Source: Manis javanica
Taxonomy: Eukaryota > Chordata > Mammalia > Pholidota > Manidae
Length of the DNA stretch: 64,000 nt
NCBI RefSeq assembly: GCF_040802235.1
Contig: NC_133158.1
Location: forward strand, 39,436,001 to 39,500,000
Reading direction: 5' to 3'
Shown: positions 21,391 through 32,600 of the stretch, one piece after another
Layout: every line of letters begins with the position of its first letter
Numbering within the stretch: the first letter of the stretch is position 1
The notes under the pieces: model-generated
Seen by the model: only the letters and a program-made list of their open reading frames with translations
What the model was told of the DNA's origin: nothing
Databases searched by the model: none
Position numbers and translations under genes: made by a program

Positions 21391-21778
21391 TAGAGCAGTG
21401 GAAATCTCCCAAAACCACATATATTTATGAAAATATAACAAAGACAACTCTTCCTAGAATAGAGACCAGAGGACACAGGAAAACATCCAGACCACATCCA
21501 CACCTGAGAGAACCCAGCGCCTTGCAAAGGGGGTAAGATACAAGCCCCAGCCCAGCGGGACCCGAGTGCCCCTCACCCCAGCTCCCGGGGGGAGGAGAGG
21601 AGTCAGAGCAGGGAGGGAGAGGGAGCCCAGGACTGCTAAACACCCAGCCCCAGCCATCCGGACCAGAGCACAGACACAGTGCATGCGTGGGGTCCTGGAT
21701 ACAAGGGAAACAGGACAGCAAGACCTGTGAGTGGGTCCCTGAGGCCAGTGTCTGTCCAGGGACAAAGAAAAGCGAGTG

Positions 21779-21847
21779 GCTTTATTTATTTATTTATTTA
21801 TTTATCCATCTAGCTATCTATTTATTTATTTATTATTATTTTTTTTT
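21779..21847. repeat. (TTTA)n-type microsatellite in L1-B 5' UTR
   Basis: About 69 bp of TTTA/TTTATC repeats interrupted by CCATCTAGCTATC. It is bordered by 7-bp direct repeats GCGAGTG (21772-21778 and 21848-21854). L1-A lacks this block at the corresponding place, so it is an insertion private to L1-B or its subfamily. Confidence 0.85.
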
Positions 21848-22254
21848 GCGAGTGCTTTTTGGAAGTCTTAAAGGGACAGGGACCCCAAAACTGGATGGAA
21901 GCATCCTGGGACACTCAGTCTAGCAGCTGGGAATCCTGGGGATTTCTGGGCACTCTAACCCCCTGGGCAGTAGGGAGCACGGAGGCCCTCACGGAGATAA
22001 ATAGCCTGCTGGCCACTCCCCCTCCAAAGCGGCTCCACCATATCAGAGCAGCAGCCCAAGGCATGTCACGCGCACAGCAACAGCAGAGATAAACTCCATA
22101 GCAGCCGGGCAGGAATCAGAAGCCCTGTCTGTGCACAGCTGCCCAGCACAAGCCACTAGAGGTCGATGTTCTCCCAGGAGAGGAAGGCCACAAACCAACA
22201 AGAAGGAAAGTTCTTCCAGCTGTCACTCCTGCCAGCTCTGCAAACTATATCACC

Positions 22255-23108
22255 ATGAAAAGGCAAAATTACAGGCAGACAAAGATCACAGAGTCAACAC
22301 CTGAGAAGGAGACAGACCTAACCAGTCTTCCTGAAAAAGAATTCAAAATAAAAATCATAAACATGCTGACGGAGATGCAGAGAAATATACAAGAGCTAAG
22401 GGATGAAGTCCGGAGGGAGATTACAGATGCCCAGAAGGAGATTACAGAAGTGAAACAAACTCTGGAAGGATTTATGAGCAGAATGGACAAGATGCAAGAG
22501 GCCATTGATGGAATAGAAACCAGAGAACAGGAATGCATAGAAGCTGACATAGAGATAAAAGGATATCCAGGAATGAAACAATATTAAGAGAACTGTGTGA
22601 CCAATCCAAAAGGAACAATATCCGTATTATAGGGGTACCAGAAGAAGAAGAGAGAGAAAGAAGGATAGAAACTGTCTTTGAAGAAATAATTGCTGAAAAC
22701 TTCCCCAAACTGGGGGAGGAAATAATTGAACAGGCCACAGAAATAAACAGACCTCCCAACAGAAAGGACCCAAGGAGGACAACACCAAGACACATAATAA
22801 TTAAAATGATGAAGATCAAGGACAAGGAAAGAGTTTTAAAGGCAGCTAGAGAGAAAAAGGTCACCTATAAAGGAAAACTCATCAGGCTATCATCAGACTT
22901 CTCAACAGAAACCTTACAGGCCAGAAGAGAATGGCATGATATATTTAATGCAATGAAACAGAAGGGCCTTGAACCAAGGATACTGTATCCAGCACGATTA
23001 TCATTTAAATATGATGGAGGGATTAAACAATTCCCAGACAAGCAAAAGTTGAGGGAATTTGCCTTCCAAAAATCACCTCTACAGGGTATTTTAGAGGGAC
23101 TGTTCTAG
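22255..23108 (+). pseudogene. L1-B ORF1
   Basis: The Met at 22255 starts an ORF1p of about 284 codons when both frames are counted. N-terminal coiled coil: residues about 30-100, with heptad-like IINMLTEMQRNIQELRDEV. The first frame stops at 22585-22587; the RRM and C-terminal domain continue in the -1 frame (IIGVPEEE, then RRTTPRHIIIKM, then ARREWHDIFNAMK) to a TAG at 23106-23108. The break lies close to ATAAAAGG at 22553-22562, the same position as in L1-A. No other stop is visible, so apart from this shift the frame is well preserved. Confidence 0.88.
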
Positions 23109-23422
23109 ACGGGAGCATGCCTAAAACTAAACAGATGTCACCAGAGAAAATAAATCACAGCAAAGAAAGCAGACCAACCAAATACTAACTAAAGGCAAAA
23201 AAATAAAATCAACTACCCACTAAAAGTAGTCAAAGGAAACATGAAAGAGCACAGAATAAAGGAACCAACATATAAACAATGGAGGAGGAGGAATAAGAAG
23301 GGAGAGAAGAAAAGAATCTCCAGACACTGTATATAACAGCTCAATAAGCGAGCTAAGTTAGGCAGTAATGTACTAAAGAGGCTAACCTTGAACCTTTGGT
23401 AACCACGAATCTAAAGCCTGCA

Positions 23423-26400
23423 ATGGCAATAAGTACATATCTTTCAATAGTCACTCTAAATGTAAATGGACTGAATGCACCAATCAAAAGACACAGAGTA
23501 ATAGAATGGATAAAAAAGCAAGACCCATCTATATGCTGCTTACAAGAAACTCACCTCAAACCCAAAGACATGCACAAACTAAAAGTCAAGGGATGGAAAA
23601 ACATATTTCAGGCAAACAGCAGACAGAAGAAAGCAGGAGTTGCAGTACTAATATCAGACAAAATAGACTTCAAAATAAAGAAAGTAACAAGAGATAAAGA
23701 AGGACATTACATAATGATAAAGGGCTCAGTCCAACAAGAGGATATAACCATTCTAAATATATATGCACGCAACACAGGAGCACCAGCATATGTGAAACAA
23801 ATTCTAACAGAACTAAAGGGGGAAATAGAATGCAATGCATTCATTTTAGGAGGCTTCAACACGCCACTCACCCCAAAGGATAGATCCACTGGGCAAAAAA
23901 TAAGTAAGGAAACGGAGGCACTGAACAACACAGTAGAACAGATGAACCTAATAGACATCTATAGAACTCTACATCTAAAAGCAACAGGATATACATTCTT
24001 CTCAAGTGCACATGGAACATTCTCCAGAATAGACCACATACTAGCTCACAAAAAGAGCCTCAGTAAATTCCAAAATATTGAAATTCTACCAACCAACTTT
24101 TCAGACCACAAAGGTATAAAACTAGAAATAAATATTCCAAAGAAAACAAAAAGGCTCACAAACACATGGAGGCTTAACAACATGCTCCTAAATAATCAAT
24201 GGATCAACAAACAAATTAAAATAGAGATCAAGGAATATATGGAAACAAATGACAACAACAACACAAAGCCCCAACTGCGTGGGACACAGCAAAAGCAGTC
24301 TTAAGAGGAAAGTATATAGCGATCCAGGCACACTTGAAGAAGGAAGAAGAATCCCAAATGAATAGTCTAACATCACAATTATCAAAACTGGAAAAAGAAG
24401 AAGAAATGAGGCCTAAAGTCAGCAGAAGGAGGGACATAATAAAGATCAGAGAAGAAATAAATAAAATTGAGAAGAATAAAACAATAGCAAAAATCAATGA
24501 AACCAAGAGCTGGTTCTTTGAGAAAATAAACAAAATAGATAAGCCTCTAGCCAAACTTATTAAGAGAAAAAGAATCAACACAAATCAACAGAATCAGAAA
24601 TGAGAATGGAAAAATCATGACAGACTCCACAGAAATACAAAGAATTATTAAAGACTACTATGAAAACCTATATGTCAACAAGCTGAAAAACCTAGAAGAA
24701 ATGGACAACTTCCTAGAAAAATTCAACCTTCCAAGACTGACCAAGGAAGAAACACAAAAGTTAAACAAACCAATTACAAGCAAAGAAATTGAAATGGTAA
24801 TCAAAAAACTACCCAAGAACAAAACCCCTGGGCCGGACGGATTTACCTCGGAATTTTATCAGACACACAGACAAGACATAATACCCATTCTCCTTAAAGT
24901 TTTCCAAAAAATAGAAGAGGAGGGAATACTCCCAAACTCATTCTATGAAGCCAACATCACCCTAATACCAAAACCAGGCAAAGACCCCACCAAAAAGAAA
25001 ACTACAGACCAATATCCCTGATGAATGTAGATGCAAAAATACTCAATAAAATATTAGCAAGCCGAATTAAAAAATATATGAAAATGATCATACACCATGA
25101 CAAGTGGGATTCATCACAGGGATGCAAGGATGGTACAACATTCGAAAATCCATCAACATCATCCACCACATTAACAAAAAGAAAGACAAAAACCACATGA
25201 TCATCTCCATAGATGCTGAAAAAGCATTTGACAAAATTCAACATCCATTCATGATAAAAACTCTCAGCAAAATGGGTATAGAGGGCAAGTACCTCAACAT
25301 AATAGAGGCCATATATGATAAACCCACAGCCAACATCATACTGAACAGCGAGAAGCTGAAAGCTTTTCCTCTGAGATCAGGAACAAGACAGGGATGCCTA
25401 CTCTCCCCACTGTTATTTAACATAGTACTGGAGGTCCTAGCCATGGCAATCAGACAAAACAAAGAAATACAAGGAATCCAAATTGGTAAAGAAGAAGTTA
25501 AACTGTCACTATTTGCAGATGACATGATACTGTACATAAAAAACCCTAAAGACTCCACTCCAAAACTACTAGAACTGATATCAGAATACAGCAAAGTTGC
25601 AGGATACAAAATTACCACACAGAAACCTGTGGCTTTCCTATACACTAACAATGAACCAATAGAAAGAGAAATCAGGAAAACAACTCCATTCACAATTGCA
25701 TCAAAAAGAATAAAATACCTAGGAATAAACCTAACCAAAGAAGTGAAAGACATATACCCTGAAAACTACAAGTCACTCTTAATAGAAATTAAAGGGGACA
25801 CTAACAAATGGAAACTCATCCTATGCTCGTGGCTAGGAAGAATTAATATAATCAAAATGGCCAATCTGCCCAAAGCAATATACAGATTTGATGCAATCCC
25901 TATCAAATTAACAGCAACATTCTTCAACGAACTGGAACAAATAGTTCAAAAATTCATATGGAAACACCAAAGACCCCGAATAGCCAAAGCAATCCTGAGA
26001 AAGAAGAATAAAGTAGGGGGGATCTCACTCCCCAACTTGAAGCTCTACTACAAAGCCATAGTAATCAAGACAATTTGGATCCTGAGAAAGAAGAATAAAG
26101 TAGGGGGGATCTCACTCCCCAACTTCAAGCTCTACTACAAAGCCATAGTAATCAAGACAATTTGGTACTGGCACAAGAACAGAGCCACAGACCAGTGGAA
26201 CAGATTAGAGACTCCAGACATTAACCCAAACATATATGGTCAATTAATATTTGATAAAGGAGCCATGGACATACAATGGGGAAATGGCAGTCTCTTCAAC
26301 AGATGGTGTTAGCAAAACTGGACAGCTACATGTAGGAGAATGAAACTGGACCACTGTCTAACCCCATACACAAAAGTAAATTCAAAATGGATCAAAGACC

Positions 26401-27326
26401 TGAATGTAAGTCATGAAACCATAAAACTCTTAGAAAAAAACATACTCAAAAACCTCTTAGACATAAACATGAGTGACCTCTTCTTGAACACATCTCCTCG
26501 GGCAAGAAAAACAATAGCAAAAATGAACAAGTGGGACTATATTAAGCTGAAAAGCTTCTGTATAGCAAAAGACACCATCAATAGAACAAAAAGGTACCCT
26601 ACAGTATGGGAGAATATATTTGTAAATGACAGATCCAATAAAGGCTTGACATCCAAAATATATAAAGAGCTCACCCACCTTAACAAACAAAAAACAAATA
26701 ATCCAATTAAAAAATGGGCAGAGGAACTGAAAAGACAGTTCTCCAAAAAAGAAACACAGATGGCCAACAGACACATGAAAAGATGCTCCACATCGCTAAT
26801 TATCAGAGAAATGCAAATTAAAACCACAATGAGGTATCACCTCACACCAGTAAGGATGTCTACCATCCAAAAGACAAACAACAACAAATGTTGGTGAGGT
26901 TGTGGAGAAAGGGGAACCCTCCTACAATGCTGGTGGGAATGTAAATTAGTTCAACCATTGTGGAAAGCAGTATGGAGGTTCCTCAAAATGCTCAAAATAG
27001 ACTTACCATTTGACCCAGGAATTCCACTCCTAGGAATTTACCCTAAGAATGCAGCACTCAAGTTTGAAAAAGACAGATGTACCCCTATGTTTATTGCAGC
27101 ACTATTTACAATAGCCAAGAATTGGAAGCAACCTAAGTGTCCATCAGAAGATGAATGGATAAAGAAGATGTGGTACATATACACAATGGAATATTATTCA
27201 GCCATAAGAAAACAAATCTTACCATTTGCAACAGCCTGGATGGAGCTAGAGGGTATTATGCTCAGTGAAATAAGCCAAGCAGAGAAAGAGAAATACCAAA
27301 TGATTTCACTCATCTGTGGAGTATAA
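23423..27326 (+). pseudogene. L1-B ORF2 (endonuclease / reverse transcriptase)
   Basis: The first true ATG is at 23423 (MAISTYLS). Endonuclease domain: VTLNVNGL, then LQETHLKP with the catalytic Glu, then SDHKGIKLEI with the catalytic His. The motif that should read GDFNTPL reads GGFNTPL, losing a catalytic Asp. The RT domain follows, with the active-site motif FADDMILYI intact (about 25513), then a C-terminal segment. Frame breaks occur near 24300, 24603, 25021 and a TAG at about 26310, so no full ORF2p is made. An in-frame 87-bp tandem duplication lies at 25992-26165. Length is close to that of human ORF2. Confidence 0.9.
25992..26165. repeat. 87-bp tandem duplication in ORF2
   Basis: Copy one is 25992-26078, copy two 26079-26165, with one mismatch (AACTTGAAG against AACTTCAAG). 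The 29-codon unit duplicates an [15 protein letters not shown]...KTIW segment in frame. L1-A has a single copy at the equivalent place (about 32232-32310). Confidence 0.92.
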
Positions 27327-27656
27327 GAACGAAGGAAAAACTGAAGGTACAAAACAGCAGAAGAATCACAGAACCCAAGAATGGACTAGCAGGTACCAAA
27401 GGGAAAGGTACTGGGGAGGATGGGTAGGTAGGATAGGATAAGGGGGGGGAGAAGAAAGAGGGCATTATGATTAGAATGTATAATGGGGGGGGAGAAAGGG
27501 GAGGACTGTACAACACAGAGAAGACAAGTAGTGATTCTAAAACATTTTGCTATGCTGATAGACAGTGACTGTAAAGGGGTTTGTGGGGGGGACCTGGTAT
27601 AGGGGAGAGCCTAGTAAACATAATATTCTTCATGTAATTGTAGATTAATGATAACG

Positions 27657-27673
27657 AAAAAAAAAGAAAGAAA
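27657..27673. repeat. Internal A-rich tract after L1-B 3' end
   Basis: A 17-base A/G tract follows L1 3' UTR sequence ending ATGATAACG. It is the expected position of the L1 poly(A) tail, but no TSD follows; instead unrelated ERV-derived sequence begins at 27674. Confidence 0.8.
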
Positions 27674-28026
27674 CGGGGGATTACTCCCTGATAGGATAAA
27701 ACTAACTGCAAATCACCGATTAATGCATGCTTTAAATATCCTTAATTTTGATCATTTAAAGGGTGTCAGATGATCAGCTATGGAAGTATATTTTTCTGAT
27801 AATACTCCTTTCTCTTAAAAAAAAAAAAAAGCAGTTCCTGTGAGGTGATCTCCAATAAGTTCTTCACAATGGTATAAAGGGCATATCAAAGTGTGGGCAA
27901 AGGGTTTGTTTGTGTTTATACAGAGGATCAAAGCCGAACTTGGCTACTCAGAAAATGAATTAAGATACGATATGAAGAAGAACTTCCAACATCAATATTC
28001 TCTGGAAGAGGCATTCCAGAAGATGA

Positions 28027-28530
28027 TCATCAAAAAACTTCAACAAAGATCCTGGCACTGTTGCAGTTGTAGCTGCATTCATCCCACCGGTTCCTGGACT
28101 TGCCATGGGAATGAAGAAGGAGATATCTAAGCTGGCCTGTGCATACAGTAAAACAACAAATTTGACTGGATCTATACTGTCGGAACACAACCAAGAATTA
28201 GGAGAAGTGCAAGTTGTAGTGCTCCAAAATCTTGTGACTATAGACTATCTACTGTTAAAAGAACATATGGGATGTTTTAATTTGTCTGATTTTTCTCAAA
28301 CTATTCAAATTCAGTTAGACAATATCCATCATATCATTGATAAGTTTTCACAAATGCTTAGGGTGCCTAACTGGTTTTCTTGGTTTCACTGGATATGGCT
28401 GGTAATTGTAGGTCTGCTTTGGTTATGTAGCTGTATTCCTATTATGTTAATGTGTGCATGCAATTTAATTAGTAGTTTAAAACCTATACAGGCTTATATT
28501 ACACTACAAGAAGATATGTCAAAGAAATAA
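28027..28530 (+). pseudogene. ERV env TM fragment
   Basis: An open frame of about 167 codons runs after an in-frame TGA at 28024-28026. The start has a hydrophobic, fusion-peptide-like stretch (AVVAAFIPPVPGLA), then polar helix-forming sequence with LQNLVTIDYLLLKEH (related to the LQN...-type segment of retroviral TM), and GCFNLSD. The expected CX6CC cysteine cluster is not intact. Then come an amphipathic segment, a tryptophan-rich membrane-proximal region, a hydrophobic anchor (WLVIVGLLWLCSCIPIMLMCA) and a short tail. It is different from the TM of the provirus at 1627-7956. No SU coding part is seen, so it cannot make a full envelope. Confidence 0.7.
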
Positions 28531-29132
28531 TCAATCTTCCCATGTTTTCTTCCGTCTGCTACTTCTATAGCTTTTCTTCTTCCTTCCTAATTACAACCCT
28601 TAAGTAGAATTCGTGCCTCATATCGAAATTACCGAGTATCATAATTCTTCCAAGTGGTAAAGATACCTCAAGACAAATGCTGGGCATAGAAGCCACAGGG
28701 CATAAATCTGCAAAGAAGTAAAAAGCTAACCTTTTCAAACAATATTGCTTCTCTCTCACTTACCAACTTTACATCTCCCTGTATGGCCCCGGAAGATGAC
28801 TGGTTAGCCAGAGACGGGTAAGATTCCTCAAGGGAGGAACAACCTAAGACAGGCACAGTTGCAGGGGGGCCATCAGGTGAGAAATTGGGGATCAACAGAG
28901 GTGAGGCTTAGAACCCCACCCCCCCTGTTTTGAGAGAAATCTTCTGCATCCGTGGATGTTTTGTTGCCCCTGTCTAGCTTGGATTAATACTTAGTCTATA
29001 GGCACACACCTGATCATCTACATTTGCCCTCTTACAGCACTAAACTATGTTTTCTACCTTTATCTTGCATCTACCTACCACTTCAGCATTTTATTAAAAA
29101 TAATAATAATAACAATAATAATAAGGGAGAAA

Positions 29133-29429
29133 TGTGGGATTCACATATAAATCAAGTATAAAAATCAAACGAATAATCATAATTGACCTGACTGTTTAAA
29201 GTTCATGATGTGTGATCAAAACTGAAAGTTTCTGTGATGACTGCCCTTGCACTGTTCACCATGTAAGAACTTATTCACTATGTAAGAACTTGTTTGTTAT
29301 GCTTCAGAATATTGGAGACTGTTGAGAATTAGGCTTGGGGCTGATGAATGATTGTGCATTGAGTCCCTTATACAGAATTTTATTGTTGTTAACAACCATA
29401 TGATCAATAAATATGAGAGATGCCCTCTC
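29133..29429 (+). repeat. ERV LTR, U3-R only
   Basis: It begins TGTGGGATTCACATA after a purine tract and runs about 297 bp to the poly(A) addition point. AATAAA is at 29406-29411. The U5 part is absent, as in a reverse-transcribed mRNA. An upstream degenerate AAT-repeat lies at 29095-29124. Confidence 0.7.
29406..29411 (+). terminator. Poly(A) signal used by the retrocopied RNA
   Basis: AATAAA, 18-20 bases upstream of the A-rich tail starting at 29430; this spacing is normal for cleavage and polyadenylation. Confidence 0.8.
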
Positions 29430-29451
29430 AAAAAAATAAATAAATAAAAAT

Positions 29452-29466
29452 AAAATAAAATCATCC
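29452..29466. repeat. TSD of L1-B composite, right copy
   Basis: AAAATAAAATCATCC, identical to 21358-21372; L1-A sequence (ATAAAAGCAGTCAAAGG) resumes directly after it. Confidence 0.88.
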
Positions 29467-29670
29467 ATAAAAGCAGTCAAAGGAAACACAAAAGAGTACA
29501 GAATAAAACACCTGACATATAAAGAGTGGAGAAGGAAGAATAAGAAGGGAGAGAAATAAAGAATCACCAGACTGTGTTTATAATAGCTTAATAAGTGAGT
29601 TAAAATTAGATGGTTAGATACTAAAGAAGCTAACCTTGAACCTCTGGTAACCACGAACCTAAAGCCTGCA

Positions 29671-32600
29671 ATGGCAATAAGTACATATCTTTCAATAATC
29701 ACCCTAAATGTAAATGGACTGAACACACCAATCAAGACACAGAGTAATAGAATGGACAAAAAACAAGACCCATCTATATGCTGCTAACAAGAGACTCACC
29801 TCAAACCCAAAGACATACAGAGACTAAAAGTAAAGGGATGGAAAAAGATATTTCATGCAAACAATAGGGAGAAAAAAGCAGGTGTTGCAGTACTAGTATC
29901 AGACAAAATAGACTTCAAAACAAAGAAAGTAACAAGAGATAAAGAAGGATATTACATAATGATAAGGGGGTCAGTCCAACAAGAGGATATAACCACTATA
30001 AATATCTATGCAGCCAACACAGGAGCACTGACATATGTGAAACAAATACTAACAGAATTAGAGGAGGAAATAGAATGCAATGTATTCCTTTTAGGAGACT
30101 TCAACACACCACTCACTCCAAAGGGCAGATCAACCAATCAGAAAATAAGTAAAAACACAGAGGCACTGAACAATACACTAGAACAGATGGACCTAACAGA
30201 CATCTACAGAACTCTACACGCAAAAGCAGTAAGATACGCATTCTTCTCAAGTGCACATGGAACATTTTCCAGAATAGACCATATACTAGGCCACAAAAAG
30301 AGCCTCAGTAAGTTAAAAATGACTGAAATTCTACCAACCAACTTCTCAGACCACAAAGGTATAAAAGTAGAATTAAATTGTACAAAGAAAACAAAAGGCT
30401 CACAAACACATGGAGGCTTAACAACATGCTCCTAAATAATCCATGGATCAACGACCAAATTAAAACAGAGATCAAACAATATATGGAGACAAATGACAAC
30501 AACAGCACAAAGGCCCAACAACTTCTGTGGACACAGTGAAGGCAGTTCTAAGAGGAAAGTATATAGCAATCCAGGCCTATTTAAAGAAGGAAGAACAATC
30601 CCAAATGAATAGTCTAAAGTCACAGTTATTGAAACCAGAAAAACAAGAACAAATTAGGCCCAAAGTCAGCAGAAGGAGGGACATAATAAAGATCAGAGAA
30701 GAAATAAATAAAATTGAGAAGAATAAAACAATAGAGAAAAATCAATGAAACCAAGAGCTGGTTCTTTGAGAAAATAAACAAAATAGATAAACCCCTAGCA
30801 AGACCTATTAAGAGAAAAAAAGAATCTCCATACATAAACAGAATCAGAAATGAGAAAGGAAAAATAATGATGGACCCCACAGAAATACAAAGAATTATTA
30901 GAGAATACTATGAAAATCTATATGCTAACAAGCTGAAAACCTAGAAGAAATGGACAACTTCCTAGAAAAAATACAACCTTCCAAGACTGACCAAGGAAGA
31001 AACAGAAAATCTAAACAGACTAATTACCAGCAATGAAATTGAATCTGTAATAAAAAAACTACCCAAGAACAAAACCTCTGGGCCAGATGGATTCACCGCT
31101 GAATTTTATCAGACATAGAGAGATATGATACCCATTCTCCTTGAAGTTTCCCAAAAAATAGAAGAGGAGGGAATACTTCCAAACTCATTCTATGAAGCCA
31201 GCATCACTCTAATACCAAAACCAGGTAAAGACCCCACATAAAAGAAAATTACAGACCAATATCCCTGATGAGCATAGATGCAAAAATACTCAACAAAATA
31301 TTAGCAAACCTAATTCAAAAATACATCAAGAGGATCACACACCATGATCAAGTGGGATTCATCCCAGGGATGCAAGAATGGTACAATATTTGAAAATCCA
31401 TCAACATCATCCACCACATCAACACAAAGATGGACAAAAACCAGATGATCATCTCCACAGATGCTGAAAAAGTATTTGACAAAATTCAACACCCATTCAT
31501 GATGAAAAACTCTCAACAAAATGGGTATAGAGGGAAAATAACTCAACATAATAAAGACCATATATGACAAACCCACAGCCAACATCATACTTAACAGTGA
31601 GAAGCTGAAAGCTTTTCCTCTATGATTGGGAACAAGACACGGATGCCCACTCTCCCCACTTTTATTCAATATAGTACTGGAGGTCCTAGCCACAGCAGTC
31701 AGATAAAACAAAGAAATAAAAGGCATCCAAATTGGTAAGGAAGAAGTCAAACTGTCACTGTTTGCAGATGACATGATATTGTACATAAAAAACCCTAAAG
31801 ACTCCATTCCAAAACTACTAGATCTAATATCTGAATTCAGCAAAGTTGCAGGATACAAAATACACAGAAATCTGTTGCTTTCCTATACACTAATGATGAA
31901 CTAGCAGAACGAGAAATCAGGAAAACAATTCCATTCACAATTGCATCAAAAAGAATAAAATACCTAGGAATAAACCTAACCAAGGAAGTGAAAGACCTAT
32001 ACCCTGAAAACTACAGACACTCTTAAGAGAAATTAAAGAGGACAATAACAAATGGAAATTCATCCCATACTCCTGGCTAGGAAAAATTAATATTGTCAAA
32101 ATGGCCATCCTGCCTAAAGCAATCTACACATTCAATGCAATCCCTATCAAAATACCAACAGCATTCTTCAATGAACTGGAATAGTTCTAAAATTCATATG
32201 GAACCACAAAAGACCCCAAATAGACAAAGCAATCCTGAGAAGGAAAAATAAAGCAGGGGGCATCCCACTTCCCAACTTTAAGCTCTACATCAAAGCCACA
32301 GTAATTAAGACAATTTCATACTGGCACAAGAACAGACCCATAGACCAGTGGAACAGAATAGAGTCCAGATATTAACCCAAACATATATGGTCAATTAATA
32401 TATGATAAAGGAGCCATGGACATACAATGGGGAAATGACAGGCTCTTCAACAGCTGGTGTTGGCAAAACTGGACAGCTACATGTAAGAGAATGAAACTGG
32501 ATCACTCTCTAACCCCATACAAAAAAGTAAGTTTGAAATGGATCAAAGACCTGAATGTAAGTCATGAAACCATAAAACTTTTAGAAAAAAACATAGGCAA

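Larger units (their letters stand above)
21373..27656 (+). mobile_element. L1-B: full-length L1 inserted in L1-A
   Basis: It begins with ACAAGATGGCGGCGTGAG, a YY1-type site like the one that sets the start of L1 transcripts, and has a 5' UTR of about 880 bp. ORF1 lies at 22255-23108, ORF2 at 23423-27326, and the 3' UTR carries G-runs (27393-27500). An A-rich stretch (27657-27673) follows. Relative to L1-A it is more intact, but both ORFs have frame breaks. The same 15-bp TSD that marks its left end is found only after the ERV segment that follows. Confidence 0.92.
27674..29451 (+). mobile_element. ERV env-LTR segment attached to L1-B, with poly(A) tail
   Basis: About 1.76 kb of non-L1 sequence: a first stretch without coding signal (27674-28026, including an internal A-run at 27822-27835), an Env TM-like frame (28027-28530), about 570 bp of 3' env flank, a purine tract (AAGGGAGAAA), and the start of an LTR at about 29133. 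The LTR ends not at a normal CA end but about 18 bases after AATAAA (29406-29411), directly followed by an A-rich tail (29430-29451). An RNA polyadenylated in the LTR R region was therefore reverse-transcribed. The enclosing TSD copies are at 21358-21372 and 29452-29466. Confidence 0.85.

Noticed and set aside
22269-22864. Minus-strand open frames of 70-130 codons in L1-B
   Set aside because: They are antisense shadows of L1 ORF1.
25238-25753. 171-codon minus-strand frame
   Set aside because: It is the antisense of L1-B ORF2 RT sequence.
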